The notes beneath the pieces were generated by a model. The model saw only the letters and a list, made by a program, of their open reading frames with translations. It did not search any database and was not told where the DNA came from. This document shows positions 17,315 to 26,561 of a DNA stretch of 64,000 nucleotides, one piece after another (position 1 is the first letter of the stretch; each line of letters opens with the position of its first letter). This stretch comes from Flavobacteriaceae bacterium (GTDB lineage: Bacteria; Bacteroidota; Bacteroidia; Flavobacteriales; Flavobacteriaceae). Where the stretch lies: positions 1 to 64,000 of the forward strand of contig CANKZI010000010.1 in the NCBI GenBank assembly GCA_947488595.1, written 5' to 3'. Both the position numbers and the translations under genes were made by a program.

Positions 17315-18214
17315 ATGACAAAGGCTATAAAAAAACAAGCGTTAGGAAGAGGTTTATCGGCGTTGCTGAAAGACCCTGAAAATGATATTAAATCGGTTGA
17401 TGATAAAAACGCCGATAAAGTAGTCGGCAATATTATCGAGCTTGAATTGGATGCAATCGAAATCAATCCGTTCCAACCAAGAAGCAATTTTAATGAAGAG
17501 GCGCTTCAAGAATTATCTACATCTATTAGAGAATTGGGCGTAATTCAACCCATTACGGTTCGCAAATTAGACTTCAATAAATACCAATTGATTTCGGGTG
17601 AACGAAGATTGCGCGCTTCAAAACTTGCTGGTCTGCAAGTGATTCCTGCTTACATACGCATTGCAAATGATAATGAATCCCTGATCATGGCTTTGGTCGA
17701 AAACATTCAGCGTCATGATTTGGATCCTATAGAAATTGCACTTTCGTACCAAAGATTAATCGACGAAATTCAACTGACGCAAGAGCAAATGAGTGATCGC
17801 GTTGGAAAAAAACGTTCTACAATCGCAAATTATCTCCGACTTTTGAAACTAGATCCAATTATTCAAACCGGCATTCGTGACGGATTTATAAGTATGGGAC
17901 ATGGTCGTGCCATGATCAATATCGAAAACCAAGATGTGCAAACCGATCTCTACCAAAAAATTGTAAGTCAAAACCTTTCGGTTCGCGAAACAGAAACATT
18001 GGTAAAAAATTATCAAGAAAGTTTAAAGACTAAAACCGTTTTAAAAACAAAAACGGTTTCTTTTACTGTTGCTGAAGAACAGCAAAAAGCGATTACTACT
18101 TATTTCGGAACCAAAATCGACATTAAAGTTGCTGGAAATGGAAAAGGAAAAATTACCATCCCTTTTCATTCTCAGGAAGATTTTAACCGAATCATCCAAC
18201 TCATAAAAAATTAG
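17315..18214 (+). CDS. parB: ParB/RepB/Spo0J family partition protein
   Basis: 299 residues. An N-terminal ParA-interacting segment (KKQALGRGLSALLKD) is followed by the ParB CTPase/N-domain motif ISGERRLRASKLAGL and VENIQRHDLDPIEIA, then an HTH domain (LTQEQMSDRVGKKRSTIANYLRLLKL, cited as GKKRSTIANYLRLL). A C-terminal dimerisation region follows. It binds parS and spreads as a CTP-dependent clamp. The TAG stop overlaps the GTG start of the next gene by 1 bp (TAGTG). Confidence 0.97.
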   Translation: MTKAIKKQALGRGLSALLKDPENDIKSVDDKNADKVVGNIIELELDAIEINPFQPRSNFNEEALQELSTSIRELGVIQPITVRKLDFNKYQLISGERRLRASKLAGLQVIPAYIRIANDNESLIMALVENIQRHDLDPIEIALSYQRLIDEIQLTQEQMSDRVGKKRSTIANYLRLLKLDPIIQTGIRDGFISMGHGRAMINIENQDVQTDLYQKIVSQNLSVRETETLVKNYQESLKTKTVLKTKTVSFTVAEEQQKAITTYFGTKIDIKVAGNGKGKITIPFHSQEDFNRIIQLIKN

Positions 18215-18774
18215 TGCACTGCTTTTTATACATATTATCATTAGTTTTCTGCTGTGCCACTTCGGTTTTTGCGCAACAAAAAAAACAAGAAATGCAAATC
18301 AAAACGGATAGTTTAATTGTACAACAAATTGATCCGTTGGTGCCAACACGAGCAGCTTTTTATTCGGCAATTCTTCCAGGACTGGGTCAAGCTTACAACA
18401 AAAAATACTGGAAAATTCCGATAGTTTATGCTGCTTTAGGTACAGGCGTTTATTTTTATAGCGATAATAATAAAAAATACCATCAATTTCGAGATGCCTA
18501 TAAACGAAGATTGGCAGGTTTTAATGACGATGAATTTCAAGGGCAATACAGCGATGCCACCTTGGTTAATGCGCAACGTACGTTTCAAAGAAACCGGGAT
18601 TTATCACTTTTAATAACAATTGGTCTTTATGTATTAAACATTGTAGAAGCCAATGTCAATGCCCATTTATTACAATTCAATGTCAATGACAAATTAACCG
18701 TTCGTCCAGATATTTATCCGAATGACATCAATTACAAACAAAATGTTGGTCTAACCATGAATTATAATTTCTGA
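18214..18774 (+). CDS. DUF5683 domain-containing membrane protein
   Basis: 186 residues from a GTG start that overlaps the parB stop. A signal peptide (FLYILSLVFCCATSVFA) precedes the DUF5683 signature PTRAAFYSAILPGLGQAYNKKYWKIP (cited as SAILPGLGQAYNKKYW), a probable membrane segment (IVYAALGTGVYFYS) and a second one near residues 130-150. The function is unknown; the gene is nearly always found between parB and dapB in this family. Its stop overlaps dapB (TGATG). The GTG start is the only one that keeps the signal peptide. Confidence 0.88.
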   Translation: MHCFLYILSLVFCCATSVFAQQKKQEMQIKTDSLIVQQIDPLVPTRAAFYSAILPGLGQAYNKKYWKIPIVYAALGTGVYFYSDNNKKYHQFRDAYKRRLAGFNDDEFQGQYSDATLVNAQRTFQRNRDLSLLITIGLYVLNIVEANVNAHLLQFNVNDKLTVRPDIYPNDINYKQNVGLTMNYNF

Positions 18775-19487
18775 TGAAAATTGCACTTTTAGGTTACGGT
18801 AAAATGGGAAAGGTTATCGAAAAAATAGCCCTATCACGCGGACATGAAATTGTATTGCGCAAATCGAGTAGCGATTCGTTTGACGGAATTGAAAATGCCG
18901 ATGTCATCATCGAATTTAGCGCGCCAAACGCTGCCGTGACTAATATTACTGCTGCTTTAAACGCTGGAATACCAGTAGTTTCAGGAACAACGGGATGGCT
19001 GGACGATTATCATAAAATGGCAGATTTGTGCCAACAAAAAAATACTGCATTTATTTATGGTTCGAATTTTAGTTTGGGTGTAAATATTTTTTTTGAGTTG
19101 AATAATTATTTGTCAAAATTGATGTCAAAATTCAACCAATACACAGTGAAAATGCAAGAAATTCATCATACCCAAAAACTCGATGCTCCAAGCGGTACCG
19201 CAATATCACTTGCTAATAGCATTATCAGTAATAGCCAATACAACAGTTGGACACTTGATGAAAATAACGAATCCAATCAAATTTTTATTGATGCCCAACG
19301 TACCGAAAACGTGCCGGGAACGCATACTATTTTTTATGATTCTATGGTTGATACAATAGCAATTCAACACATTGCGCACAATCGCGAAGGCTTTGCCATT
19401 GGTGCTGTTATCGCTGCCGAATGGATTTTAAATAAAAAAGGTGTTTACACCATGAAAGATGTGCTTGATTTGAATGATATAGTTTGA
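18774..19487 (+). CDS. dapB: 4-hydroxy-tetrahydrodipicolinate reductase
   Basis: 237 residues. The nucleotide-binding GYGKMGK near the start, VSGTTGW (residues about 75-81), SNFSLGVNIFFEL and the DapB signature EIHHTQKLDAPSGTAISLA (cited as HHTQKLDAPSGTA), with its catalytic His-His and Lys, are all present, followed by GTHTIFYDS. It reduces HTPA to tetrahydrodipicolinate with NAD(P)H in lysine and meso-diaminopimelate synthesis, so it feeds peptidoglycan. The start overlaps the DUF5683 stop by one base. Confidence 0.97.
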   Translation: MKIALLGYGKMGKVIEKIALSRGHEIVLRKSSSDSFDGIENADVIIEFSAPNAAVTNITAALNAGIPVVSGTTGWLDDYHKMADLCQQKNTAFIYGSNFSLGVNIFFELNNYLSKLMSKFNQYTVKMQEIHHTQKLDAPSGTAISLANSIISNSQYNSWTLDENNESNQIFIDAQRTENVPGTHTIFYDSMVDTIAIQHIAHNREGFAIGAVIAAEWILNKKGVYTMKDVLDLNDIV

Positions 19488-19554
19488 CCTAGTTAATTAA
19501 AATTGTAACATAACAAAGTCGTTTTAGACTTACACAATATAAAATAAAGCAATT

Positions 19555-21135
19555 ATGACACTATTCGCGTGGTTTGTGTTCTTTTTGGCAATCCAAATTG
19601 TACACTATTTAGGAACATGGAAATTGTATGAAAAAGCAGGACGAAAATCTTGGGAAGCCGCAATTCCGATTTATAACTCAATCGTCTTAATGAAAATCAT
19701 CAACCGACCAAGTTGGTGGACCATCCTTTTATTTATTCCGGTAATCAACCTGATTATGTTTCCTGTTGTTTGGGTTGAAACCATTCGCAGTTTCGGAAAA
19801 AAATCGGCTTTTGACACCATTTTAGTCTTGGTAACTTTGGGTTTATATATTTATTATATCAATTATACTCAAAATGTAACGCATATCAAAGACCGAAGCT
19901 TGATTTCGTCGTCAAAAGCGGGTGACACAATTAGTTCTTTGCTTTTTGCCATCGTAGTAGCTACTCTGGTTCATACTTATGTCATGCAACCTTACACGAT
20001 TCCGACTTCATCATTAGAAAAATCATTGCTGGTAGGAGATTTTCTATTTGTGAGTAAATTTCATTATGGTGCGAGAATACCAATGACAACCGTTGCCGCT
20101 CCAATGGTTCACGATACTTTGCCATTAGTAAATAAAAAGTCCTATACCATTTGGCCACAATTGCCGTATTTTAGATTGCCTGGCTTTGAAAATATAAAAA
20201 ACAGTGATATTGTGGTTTTTAACTGGCCTGCCGATACTTTATACCACATGTACAGACCAGCTGACAAACGCTATGAAAAACCTATCGATAAAAAAACAAA
20301 TTACGTCAAACGATGTGTCGGAATTCCGGGCGACAATTTATCAATCAAAGACGGCATCGTTTATATCAATGACAAAGAGTTGCAATTGCCAGAACGAGCA
20401 AAACCACAATATTCTTATTGGTTGGGTTATGATGGAAAAACGCCAATTGACTTCGATTTTTTATTGAAAGACATGAAAGTTACTGATGGTATTTTTTATG
20501 TTAGCAGCAACAGGGATTCCATAGGAATAAAAGCATTGACCAAAGAAAATTCCGAAAGATTAAAAAACATACCGGGCATAACAGCTGTAACAAGATTAAT
20601 AAATAAAGGAGCGGAAGACGGCATTTATCCAGATCCTCAGGACGGAATTGTTTCAAAAACTAGCAATTGGAACTGTGATAATTTTGGTCCTATTTATATT
20701 CCCAAAGCGGGCGTTACCGTCGCACTTGATTTGGCATCGCTACCACTGTACAAAAAAATTATTACCGAATATGAAAAAGGTAATGTTTTAAAAGTAGTTG
20801 GAAATGATATTTATATCAACGACAAAATTGTAAAGAGCTATACTTTCCAACAAAATTATTATTGGATGATGGGCGACAACCGACACAATTCGCTAGATGC
20901 GCGCTATTTTGGTTTTACGCCCGAAGATCATATTGTAGGAAAGCCAGTTTTTATATGGATGAGCTGGGACAGCAACGGTAAAGGTTTTGGAAAAATCAGA
21001 TGGGACAGACTATTTACAACTGTAGGTGGTGATGGACAACCAACTTCGTATTTTAAAATTTTCTTGATTTTACTGGCTTTGTATATTGCTATCGATTACG
21101 GAATTAAAAAAAGAAACGCCAAAAAAAATAGTTAA
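19555..21135 (+). CDS. lepB: Signal peptidase I with N-terminal DUF5684-like membrane domain
   Basis: 526 residues, about twice the length of many LepB proteins. Residues 1-105 form a DUF5684-like membrane region (GRKSWEAAIPIYNSIVLMKI and several hydrophobic stretches). The peptidase has the Ser motif QPYTIPTSSLEKSLLVGD (SPase I normally PSxSMxPT), the Lys motif YVKRCVGIPGDNLSIKDG and box E MGDNRHNSLDARYFGF, separated by a long insertion (about 300-430). It removes signal peptides from Sec-exported proteins at the inner membrane. The substitution of Leu for the Met after the Ser is seen in this lineage. It lies 67 bp after dapB. Confidence 0.95.
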   Translation: MTLFAWFVFFLAIQIVHYLGTWKLYEKAGRKSWEAAIPIYNSIVLMKIINRPSWWTILLFIPVINLIMFPVVWVETIRSFGKKSAFDTILVLVTLGLYIYYINYTQNVTHIKDRSLISSSKAGDTISSLLFAIVVATLVHTYVMQPYTIPTSSLEKSLLVGDFLFVSKFHYGARIPMTTVAAPMVHDTLPLVNKKSYTIWPQLPYFRLPGFENIKNSDIVVFNWPADTLYHMYRPADKRYEKPIDKKTNYVKRCVGIPGDNLSIKDGIVYINDKELQLPERAKPQYSYWLGYDGKTPIDFDFLLKDMKVTDGIFYVSSNRDSIGIKALTKENSERLKNIPGITAVTRLINKGAEDGIYPDPQDGIVSKTSNWNCDNFGPIYIPKAGVTVALDLASLPLYKKIITEYEKGNVLKVVGNDIYINDKIVKSYTFQQNYYWMMGDNRHNSLDARYFGFTPEDHIVGKPVFIWMSWDSNGKGFGKIRWDRLFTTVGGDGQPTSYFKIFLILLALYIAIDYGIKKRNAKKNS

Positions 21136-21151
21136 TTTTGAGTATTTAAGA

Positions 21152-21763
21152 ATGAGTGCATTAGTTTTTCCATCGTATTTTCCTTCTATTAGCACTTTTG
21201 TTGCGATGGCTAAATCGGATGAAATTGTGCTTGAAATGGAAGATAATTTTCAGAAACAAACCAACAGAAACCGAATGTACATTTACAGTCCAAATGGCCT
21301 ACAACTATTGAATGTCCCTGTAAAGCATTCCAAAATTCACCATCAAAAAACCAAAGACATCCAAATTGAAACTGCTTTCGATTGGCAAAAACAGCATTTT
21401 AAATCGCTAGAAGCCGCCTACAGAAGTTCGCCTTTTTTTGAGTACTTTGAAGATGCAATTGTGCCTATATTTCAAAAAAAACATACCTTTTTGATGGACC
21501 TAAATTTAGAAACGATGGCCATTGTTGCACAATGTTTGCGATTGGATTTTTCGTATAAAATAACCGAAGAATATTTTAAAGAAGTTAATATTACGAAGGA
21601 TTACAGACATTTTGTAAACGGCAAAAAAGACCAATCACAATTTGAAAGTTACACCCAAGTTTTTGAAGAAAAAAACGGTTTTTTGAATAATCTAAGCATT
21701 CTGGATTTGCTATTTAACGAAGGCAGGTATGCACTCGACTATTTGAAAAAACAACAGTTATAA
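21152..21763 (+). CDS. WbqC family protein
   Basis: 203 residues from the ATG at 21152. It has the WbqC signature FPSYFPSISTFVAMAKSDEIV and NFQKQTNRNRMYIYSPNG (pieces QKQTNRNRMYI), plus SPFFEYFEDAIVPIF. Longer frames from 21086 overlap lepB and add non-family residues, so I reject them. WbqC proteins occur in O-antigen and surface-polysaccharide clusters and have also been linked to amino-acid or sugar-nucleotide modification; the reaction is not established. It is the last gene of the parA operon and overlaps the convergent endonuclease gene by 6 bp. Confidence 0.88.
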   Translation: MSALVFPSYFPSISTFVAMAKSDEIVLEMEDNFQKQTNRNRMYIYSPNGLQLLNVPVKHSKIHHQKTKDIQIETAFDWQKQHFKSLEAAYRSSPFFEYFEDAIVPIFQKKHTFLMDLNLETMAIVAQCLRLDFSYKITEEYFKEVNITKDYRHFVNGKKDQSQFESYTQVFEEKNGFLNNLSILDLLFNEGRYALDYLKKQQL

Positions 21764-22813
21764 TTTTTTCTTTTTGTTCAAGATGGTCATAATCGGAAAA
21801 TGATCCGAATCAACGATTTCTGGAAAAGTTTGAAATTTTTTGACTTCAAAAATTGGATCTGCAAAAATATAATCAATCCGTGCTGGATAATATTTAAAAT
21901 CATACGATTTTCCAAAACCTTCACCAGCTTCTACAAAACTGTCGTTCAACTGACCTTTAATGTTGCGATAGACATACGAAAAGGCACTATTATTCATATC
22001 TCCACAAATAATTATCGGATACCTGCAATCTTTTTTGTGCTTCATAACCATTTCAGATTGTTGCTGCTGTTGCTTGAATCCCAAACTGATGCGACGGTAC
22101 ATTTTTTCTGATTTTTTTTGATCAATTTCGTTAATATCCGCATTGATTTCATTTACATCTGGCGTAATTCTGAGTGATTGTAGATGCAAATTATAAACGC
22201 GAATGGTATCATTTTCTTTTTTAATATCGGCAAAAATCACTCTATTATTCGAATCTGGAAAAACGATACTTCCCGTGTCGATGATTTTATATTTAGAAAA
22301 AATAGCTTGACCTGTGCGAATTTTCTTCACTTTAGAAGAAATAAATTTATATTTAAAATAGTGATAATCAAAATCAGCTGCGTTAGAAAACTCTTGAATA
22401 CATAAAATAGAAGGATTGTGCTCTTTTACAAAATCAGAAATCTCAATGGCAACCGTTTTTTTATCCGACCATTCAAATTTATTGAACAAACGAACATTGT
22501 AACTCATTATTCGAAAATCATCGGGTGCTTCGGTAAATACTGGTGCAGAAAACTTATAAAATTTATTGATAAAAGTAATGCCTATCAACAAAACCAATCC
22601 TGATAAAAGCAGTTGCTTTTTGAATTGTATTGCCCAAAAAATAAAAAATAAAAGATTCAAAATAAGCATAAAGGGCAAAAACAAAGTCAATACCGATAAC
22701 AATGGATATAATTTTGGCGCCAGAAAAGGCAAAGCATAAGCGACCATAGTCAATACAGTAAGCACTATATTAAGGAAAAATATGACTTTGTTAAACCAAG
22801 ACAGGTTTTTCAT
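21758..22813 (-). CDS. Endonuclease/exonuclease/phosphatase-fold membrane protein
   Basis: 351 residues. Three hydrophobic helices fill about residues 8-90, followed by an EEP catalytic domain: IMSYNVRLFNKFEW (Asn), ILCIQEF (the metal-binding Glu), VIIICGDMNNSAFSYVYR-like IICGDMNNSAF and YIFADP, ending with SDHFPIM (catalytic Asp-His). It probably cleaves phosphodiester or phosphate-ester bonds, with the catalytic domain outside the inner membrane; the substrate is unknown. It is the most distal gene of the mutL-rhomboid-rhomboid set but has its own promoter. Confidence 0.88.
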   Translation of the reverse strand: MKNLSWFNKVIFFLNIVLTVLTMVAYALPFLAPKLYPLLSVLTLFLPFMLILNLLFFIFWAIQFKKQLLLSGLVLLIGITFINKFYKFSAPVFTEAPDDFRIMSYNVRLFNKFEWSDKKTVAIEISDFVKEHNPSILCIQEFSNAADFDYHYFKYKFISSKVKKIRTGQAIFSKYKIIDTGSIVFPDSNNRVIFADIKKENDTIRVYNLHLQSLRITPDVNEINADINEIDQKKSEKMYRRISLGFKQQQQQSEMVMKHKKDCRYPIIICGDMNNSAFSYVYRNIKGQLNDSFVEAGEGFGKSYDFKYYPARIDYIFADPIFEVKKFQTFPEIVDSDHFPIMTILNKKKKL

Positions 22814-22844
22814 ATGGCTGTTTTTGCTACAAAAGCTTAAAATC

Positions 22845-22874
22845 CAAATTTATATAATAATCATTGAAAACCAA
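22845..22874 (-). promoter_or_regulatory. Promoter of the endonuclease-like gene
   Basis: On the minus strand TTG (22872-22874), a 19-nt spacer and TAAATTTG (22845-22852) match the consensus exactly. It sits immediately downstream of the rhomboid stop at 22876. Confidence 0.6.
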
Positions 22875-22875
22875 C

Positions 22876-23760
22876 TTATTTTCCGGATTGGAACAAAAAA
22901 TCTTTTTCCTCCTTGGTCAAACTATCATAACCTGATTGACTAATTTTATCTAAAATTTCGTCTATTTGCTGTTGTGTCTTGTCTTTAGCAACAATTTTGG
23001 AAACTGGTTTTACAATCGGCCGATTGTAATTTTTATGCACTTTTTTAAATGGAGTCGCTTTACTTTTTCCAGTCAGATTGGCAAATAAATCAATAGTTTT
23101 GGTAAACCAAGCGCCAATATCATTACCGTTTTGGAGTTGTTTTGTATAAAGATATCCAAATAAAGCACCTCCCAAATGTGACAAATGCCCGCCAGTATTT
23201 TCAAGCGGCAACTGAACTAAATCGACAATGATCAAGAAACTAGCAATATGCCAAAGTTTCACGTTTCCGATCAACAGCAAACGTACTTCCATCATTGGCG
23301 CATAGGCAACTGTGGCAAACAAAATTGCCATTATAGAAGCCGAAGCACCAACCAGTGAAACATTAAGATTGGCCAATGCTGGAAAAGCAAAATAACTTAA
23401 AATATAGATAATTCCAGCAAAAATAGCTCCTGTAAAATACAATGCCAACAATTGCTTTTGTGAAAAATAAGTCAAAAACAAACGACTAGAAAAATTCAAA
23501 ACCAACATATTGAATAAAATATGCATGATTCCGAAATGAAAAAAAGAATAAGTAAAAATTGACCAAGGTTTCCAAATTAATTCGGCTGGATTGGAAGATA
23601 AACTTATGTATCGAAGGAAATCAACTTCGATATTGAATAATCTCAAAACAGCAAATAAAACATACGGTACGACGAACAATCCGATATTCCAATAAATCAA
23701 TTTATTGACAACGCCGCCGATATGGTACTGCATTTTTAAGTCGTCTAAAATACTACTCAT
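22876..23760 (-). CDS. Rhomboid family intramembrane protease (GASA variant)
   Basis: 294 residues with about six membrane segments between residues 20 and 215. The active-site region reads SLVGASASIMAILFAT, so the Ser is kept but the usual GxSG ends in Ala, and the His is in HLSHLGGALFGYLY. It ends with a soluble Lys-rich tail (KATPFKKVHKNYNRP). It cleaves within membrane helices of unknown substrates. It follows the second rhomboid gene by 19 bp in the same orientation, so the two are probably one transcript. Confidence 0.9.
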   Translation of the reverse strand: MSSILDDLKMQYHIGGVVNKLIYWNIGLFVVPYVLFAVLRLFNIEVDFLRYISLSSNPAELIWKPWSIFTYSFFHFGIMHILFNMLVLNFSSRLFLTYFSQKQLLALYFTGAIFAGIIYILSYFAFPALANLNVSLVGASASIMAILFATVAYAPMMEVRLLLIGNVKLWHIASFLIIVDLVQLPLENTGGHLSHLGGALFGYLYTKQLQNGNDIGAWFTKTIDLFANLTGKSKATPFKKVHKNYNRPIVKPVSKIVAKDKTQQQIDEILDKISQSGYDSLTKEEKDFLFQSGK

Positions 23761-23779
23761 AAAATTTAGGATTTGAAAT

Positions 23780-24532
23780 CTAATACAACCTTTTATTATT
23801 AAACTGATTTTTTTTCCAATACCACATCATAATAAAACCAAACAATGCGCCACCCACATGGGCAAAATGAGCAATATTGCCGCCACCAAAAATAGTATAT
23901 CCTGTTACGCCAGAAAACAAATCAAACGCGACCAAAACAGGTACAAAATATTTCGCTTTTATCGGAATCGGAATGAACATAATACCCAATTCGGCATCCG
24001 GAAACATAAAGGCAAAAGCGGTAATCAAACCATACAAAGCGCCAGAAGCACCAACTGCTGCGCTGAAATAAGCACTTCCAAAATAATTAAAATCGGAGGC
24101 TGATAAAATAGTTTGCCAACGTGTATCAATTTGACCTGTAGCCAAAAGATCAAGTACTTCCGCCTTGGTAAATCCATTGGTAATTAAAGCATTCAAACCA
24201 TCATGAAAATAGTAATAATTCATGCCCGAATGCAGCAATGCTGCGCCCAATCCGCAAGAAATATAAAAAAATAAAAACTTACTACTACCCCATCGGCCTT
24301 CAAGCATCGAACCAAATGAAAACAAACCAAACATGTTAAAAGCAATGTGCATTATATTCGTTCTATCGTGCATGAACATGTGTGTGATGGGTTGCCAAAA
24401 ACGAAAATTTGGACTTTCGAAATAATAAAGTGAGAATAATTTATAAGCAGAATCACCTATGATTTGTGCGCCAATATAAACCATAATGTTGATAATCAAT
24501 AACTGCTTTACTGCTGGAGTGATGTTCATCAT
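23780..24532 (-). CDS. Rhomboid family intramembrane serine protease
   Basis: 250 residues from the ATG at 24532. The start overlaps the mutL stop (ATGA), so translation is probably coupled. It has the classical WQPITHMFMH and HIAFNMFGLFSFG (N/H of TM2), the nucleophile AVGASGALYGLI (Ser in GASG) and the His HFAHVGGALFGF. A longer open frame to 24616 lies inside mutL and is not real. It is predicted to be an inner-membrane protease of unknown substrate. Confidence 0.93.
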   Translation of the reverse strand: MMNITPAVKQLLIINIMVYIGAQIIGDSAYKLFSLYYFESPNFRFWQPITHMFMHDRTNIMHIAFNMFGLFSFGSMLEGRWGSSKFLFFYISCGLGAALLHSGMNYYYFHDGLNALITNGFTKAEVLDLLATGQIDTRWQTILSASDFNYFGSAYFSAAVGASGALYGLITAFAFMFPDAELGIMFIPIPIKAKYFVPVLVAFDLFSGVTGYTIFGGGNIAHFAHVGGALFGFIMMWYWKKNQFNNKRLY

Positions 24533-26388
24533 AATGCAAATCTTTTGTCTAAATCTTCTACACGCATGGTGATAAAAGTGGGTTTTTGAAAAGGCGAAAC
24601 ATTGGGGTCCTTGCATGCAAAAAGTCCGTTAACCAAATGTTCTTGCTCTTTTTCTGTCAAATAAGTACCTGTTTTTACAGCCAAACTTCGCGCCATCGAT
24701 TTGGCAATACTGTCATTCTGACTGTAACTGTTTTCGGGAACACCGTCTTGTAAATCGGCCAATAATTGTTCCAAAACGATAGTAATCTCACTTTCGGAAA
24801 CATTGACAGGCAATCCCGAAATAACGATATGGTCTTTGGCGCTTTCTTCAAAAACAAAACCTGTATTGACTAACGCATTTTTTAATTCTGAAAGCAATCG
24901 AATTTCTGAGACCGAAAAGTAAAGATTCAACGGAAACAACAATTGCTGGCTTGCGGCTTGATGTACCGTAATATTGGTCAAAAATTGTTCATACAAAATG
25001 CGTTGGTGTGCCCTTTGCTGGTCCATAATTACCATTCCCGATTTTATGGGACTTACAATGTATTTTTTATGAATTTGGTAAGTGCGATTTACGACTTGCT
25101 CTACCTCATTTTCATCAAAAAGGGAAGCGGTAACTTCATCATTCTCAAAATGAATATTTCCATTCTCGAGCATAATGGTTTCGGTATCTTGTTTTAATCC
25201 AACATACAAACTTTGCCAATTGGCAGTACTTTCTGGTTTTGGATAATTTGCAAAATTTTTAATGGGCTTTTCATCCGAAAAAGGATTGTAACTGCCGTTA
25301 ACTTGAATCGTAGGTTCAACCGATACAGCAGCTATGTTTTTATAATGATAAGGGGTATCCAAATTTGCATCCCTATCAAAATCGAGTATTGGAGCGACAT
25401 TAAACTGTCCTAAACTGTGCTTAATCGCAGATCTTAAAATAGCATATAATGCATGCTCGTCGTCGAACTTAATTTCGGTCTTTGTAGGATGTATATTAAT
25501 GTCAATAGTATGTGCTGGTACTTTTAAATTCAAAAAATAACCAGGTTGACAGCCCTCTCTGAGCAAACCTTCATAGGCCGACATGACTGCATGATGCAAA
25601 TAACCGCTTTTTATGAACCGATCATTGACAAAGAAAAACTGTTCGCCGCGACTTTTTTTTGCAAATTCGGGTTTACTCACAAAACCCTGTATTGTAACAA
25701 TGTCGGTAGTTTCTTGCACAGGCACCAACTTTTCATTGGTTTTACCCGCAAAAACTGTTACAATCCGCTGTCTGAAATTGGATTGAGGCAAATTGAAGAT
25801 TTCACTTCCGTTGTGGTACATCGTAAAGTGAATATTTGGATGCGCCAAAGCAACACGCTGGAATTCATCGATGATATGACGCTGTTCTACAATTTCGGAT
25901 TTAAGAAAATTGCGTCTTGCTGGAATATTATAAAATAAATTTTTAACTGCAAAAGAGGTGCCTTTGGGCAAAACAGCCACATCTTGTGACAAAATTTTAC
26001 TGCCTTCAATTAAAATATGCGTTCCCAATTCTTCTTGCTCTTGTTTTGTTTTCAATTCAACATGAGCAATAGCGGCTATCGACGCTAATGCTTCGCCTCT
26101 AAAACCTTTGGTATGCAATGAAAACAAATCTTCGGCTTGACGGATTTTTGAAGTCGCATGTCGTTCAAAGCAAAGTCGTGCATCGGTAACACTCATCCCC
26201 AAACCATTATCAATAATTTGCACTAACGATTTTCCGGCATCTTTAATAATCAATTTGATATCCGTTGCTTTGGCATCAACCGCATTTTCGAGCAGTTCTT
26301 TTACTACTGATGCTGGGCGCTGAACAACTTCACCAGCAGCAATTTGATTGGCAACATGATCTGGAAGTAATTGTATGATACTCGACAT
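24529..26388 (-). CDS. mutL: DNA mismatch repair protein MutL
   Basis: 619 residues from ATG 26388 (MSSIIQLLPDHVANQIAAGEV). The GHKL ATPase motifs are intact: VVKELLENAVDAKAT, IDNGLGMS and HTKGFRGEALASI. The C-terminal dimerisation domain ends in AL. In the position of the endonuclease motif DQHA(x)2E(x)4E it reads DQQRAHQRILYEQF, so His-Ala and the first Glu are replaced, and the Cys-rich C-terminal metal motif reads ACKDPNVSPFQKP. The protein links MutS mismatch recognition to strand excision. The first ATG at 26430 gives extra non-family residues, so I chose 26388. It is followed directly by the rhomboid gene. Confidence 0.96.
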   Translation of the reverse strand: MSSIIQLLPDHVANQIAAGEVVQRPASVVKELLENAVDAKATDIKLIIKDAGKSLVQIIDNGLGMSVTDARLCFERHATSKIRQAEDLFSLHTKGFRGEALASIAAIAHVELKTKQEQEELGTHILIEGSKILSQDVAVLPKGTSFAVKNLFYNIPARRNFLKSEIVEQRHIIDEFQRVALAHPNIHFTMYHNGSEIFNLPQSNFRQRIVTVFAGKTNEKLVPVQETTDIVTIQGFVSKPEFAKKSRGEQFFFVNDRFIKSGYLHHAVMSAYEGLLREGCQPGYFLNLKVPAHTIDINIHPTKTEIKFDDEHALYAILRSAIKHSLGQFNVAPILDFDRDANLDTPYHYKNIAAVSVEPTIQVNGSYNPFSDEKPIKNFANYPKPESTANWQSLYVGLKQDTETIMLENGNIHFENDEVTASLFDENEVEQVVNRTYQIHKKYIVSPIKSGMVIMDQQRAHQRILYEQFLTNITVHQAASQQLLFPLNLYFSVSEIRLLSELKNALVNTGFVFEESAKDHIVISGLPVNVSESEITIVLEQLLADLQDGVPENSYSQNDSIAKSMARSLAVKTGTYLTEKEQEHLVNGLFACKDPNVSPFQKPTFITMRVEDLDKRFAL

Positions 26389-26463
26389 TCGTTGTGTACT
26401 GTTTTTGGATTTCTGAAGATTAGAAAGCAATTTAATTTGCTTTTATTCAAAGTTGTTAATTTA

Positions 26464-26471
26464 CAAATTTA
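26464..26471 (-). promoter_or_regulatory. Possible -7 box upstream of mutL
   Basis: The reverse complement reads TAAATTTG, a full TAnnTTTG match, but it lies 76 nt before the chosen mutL start and lacks a TTG at -33. The assignment is tentative. Confidence 0.3.
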
Positions 26472-26507
26472 ATGAAATTCTATTGGGATTTAAACTACTA
26501 AAAGCAT

Positions 26508-26542
26508 AAAAAAACCTACTTGGTTGATGAAGTAGGTTGTTT
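26508..26542 (-). terminator. Terminator of the TPR-ribH unit
   Basis: On the minus strand AACCTACTT, an 8-nt loop, AAGTAGGTT and then TTTTTT, shortly after the ribH stop. Confidence 0.85.
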
Positions 26543-26561
26543 ATGTATGGTATTTATAACT

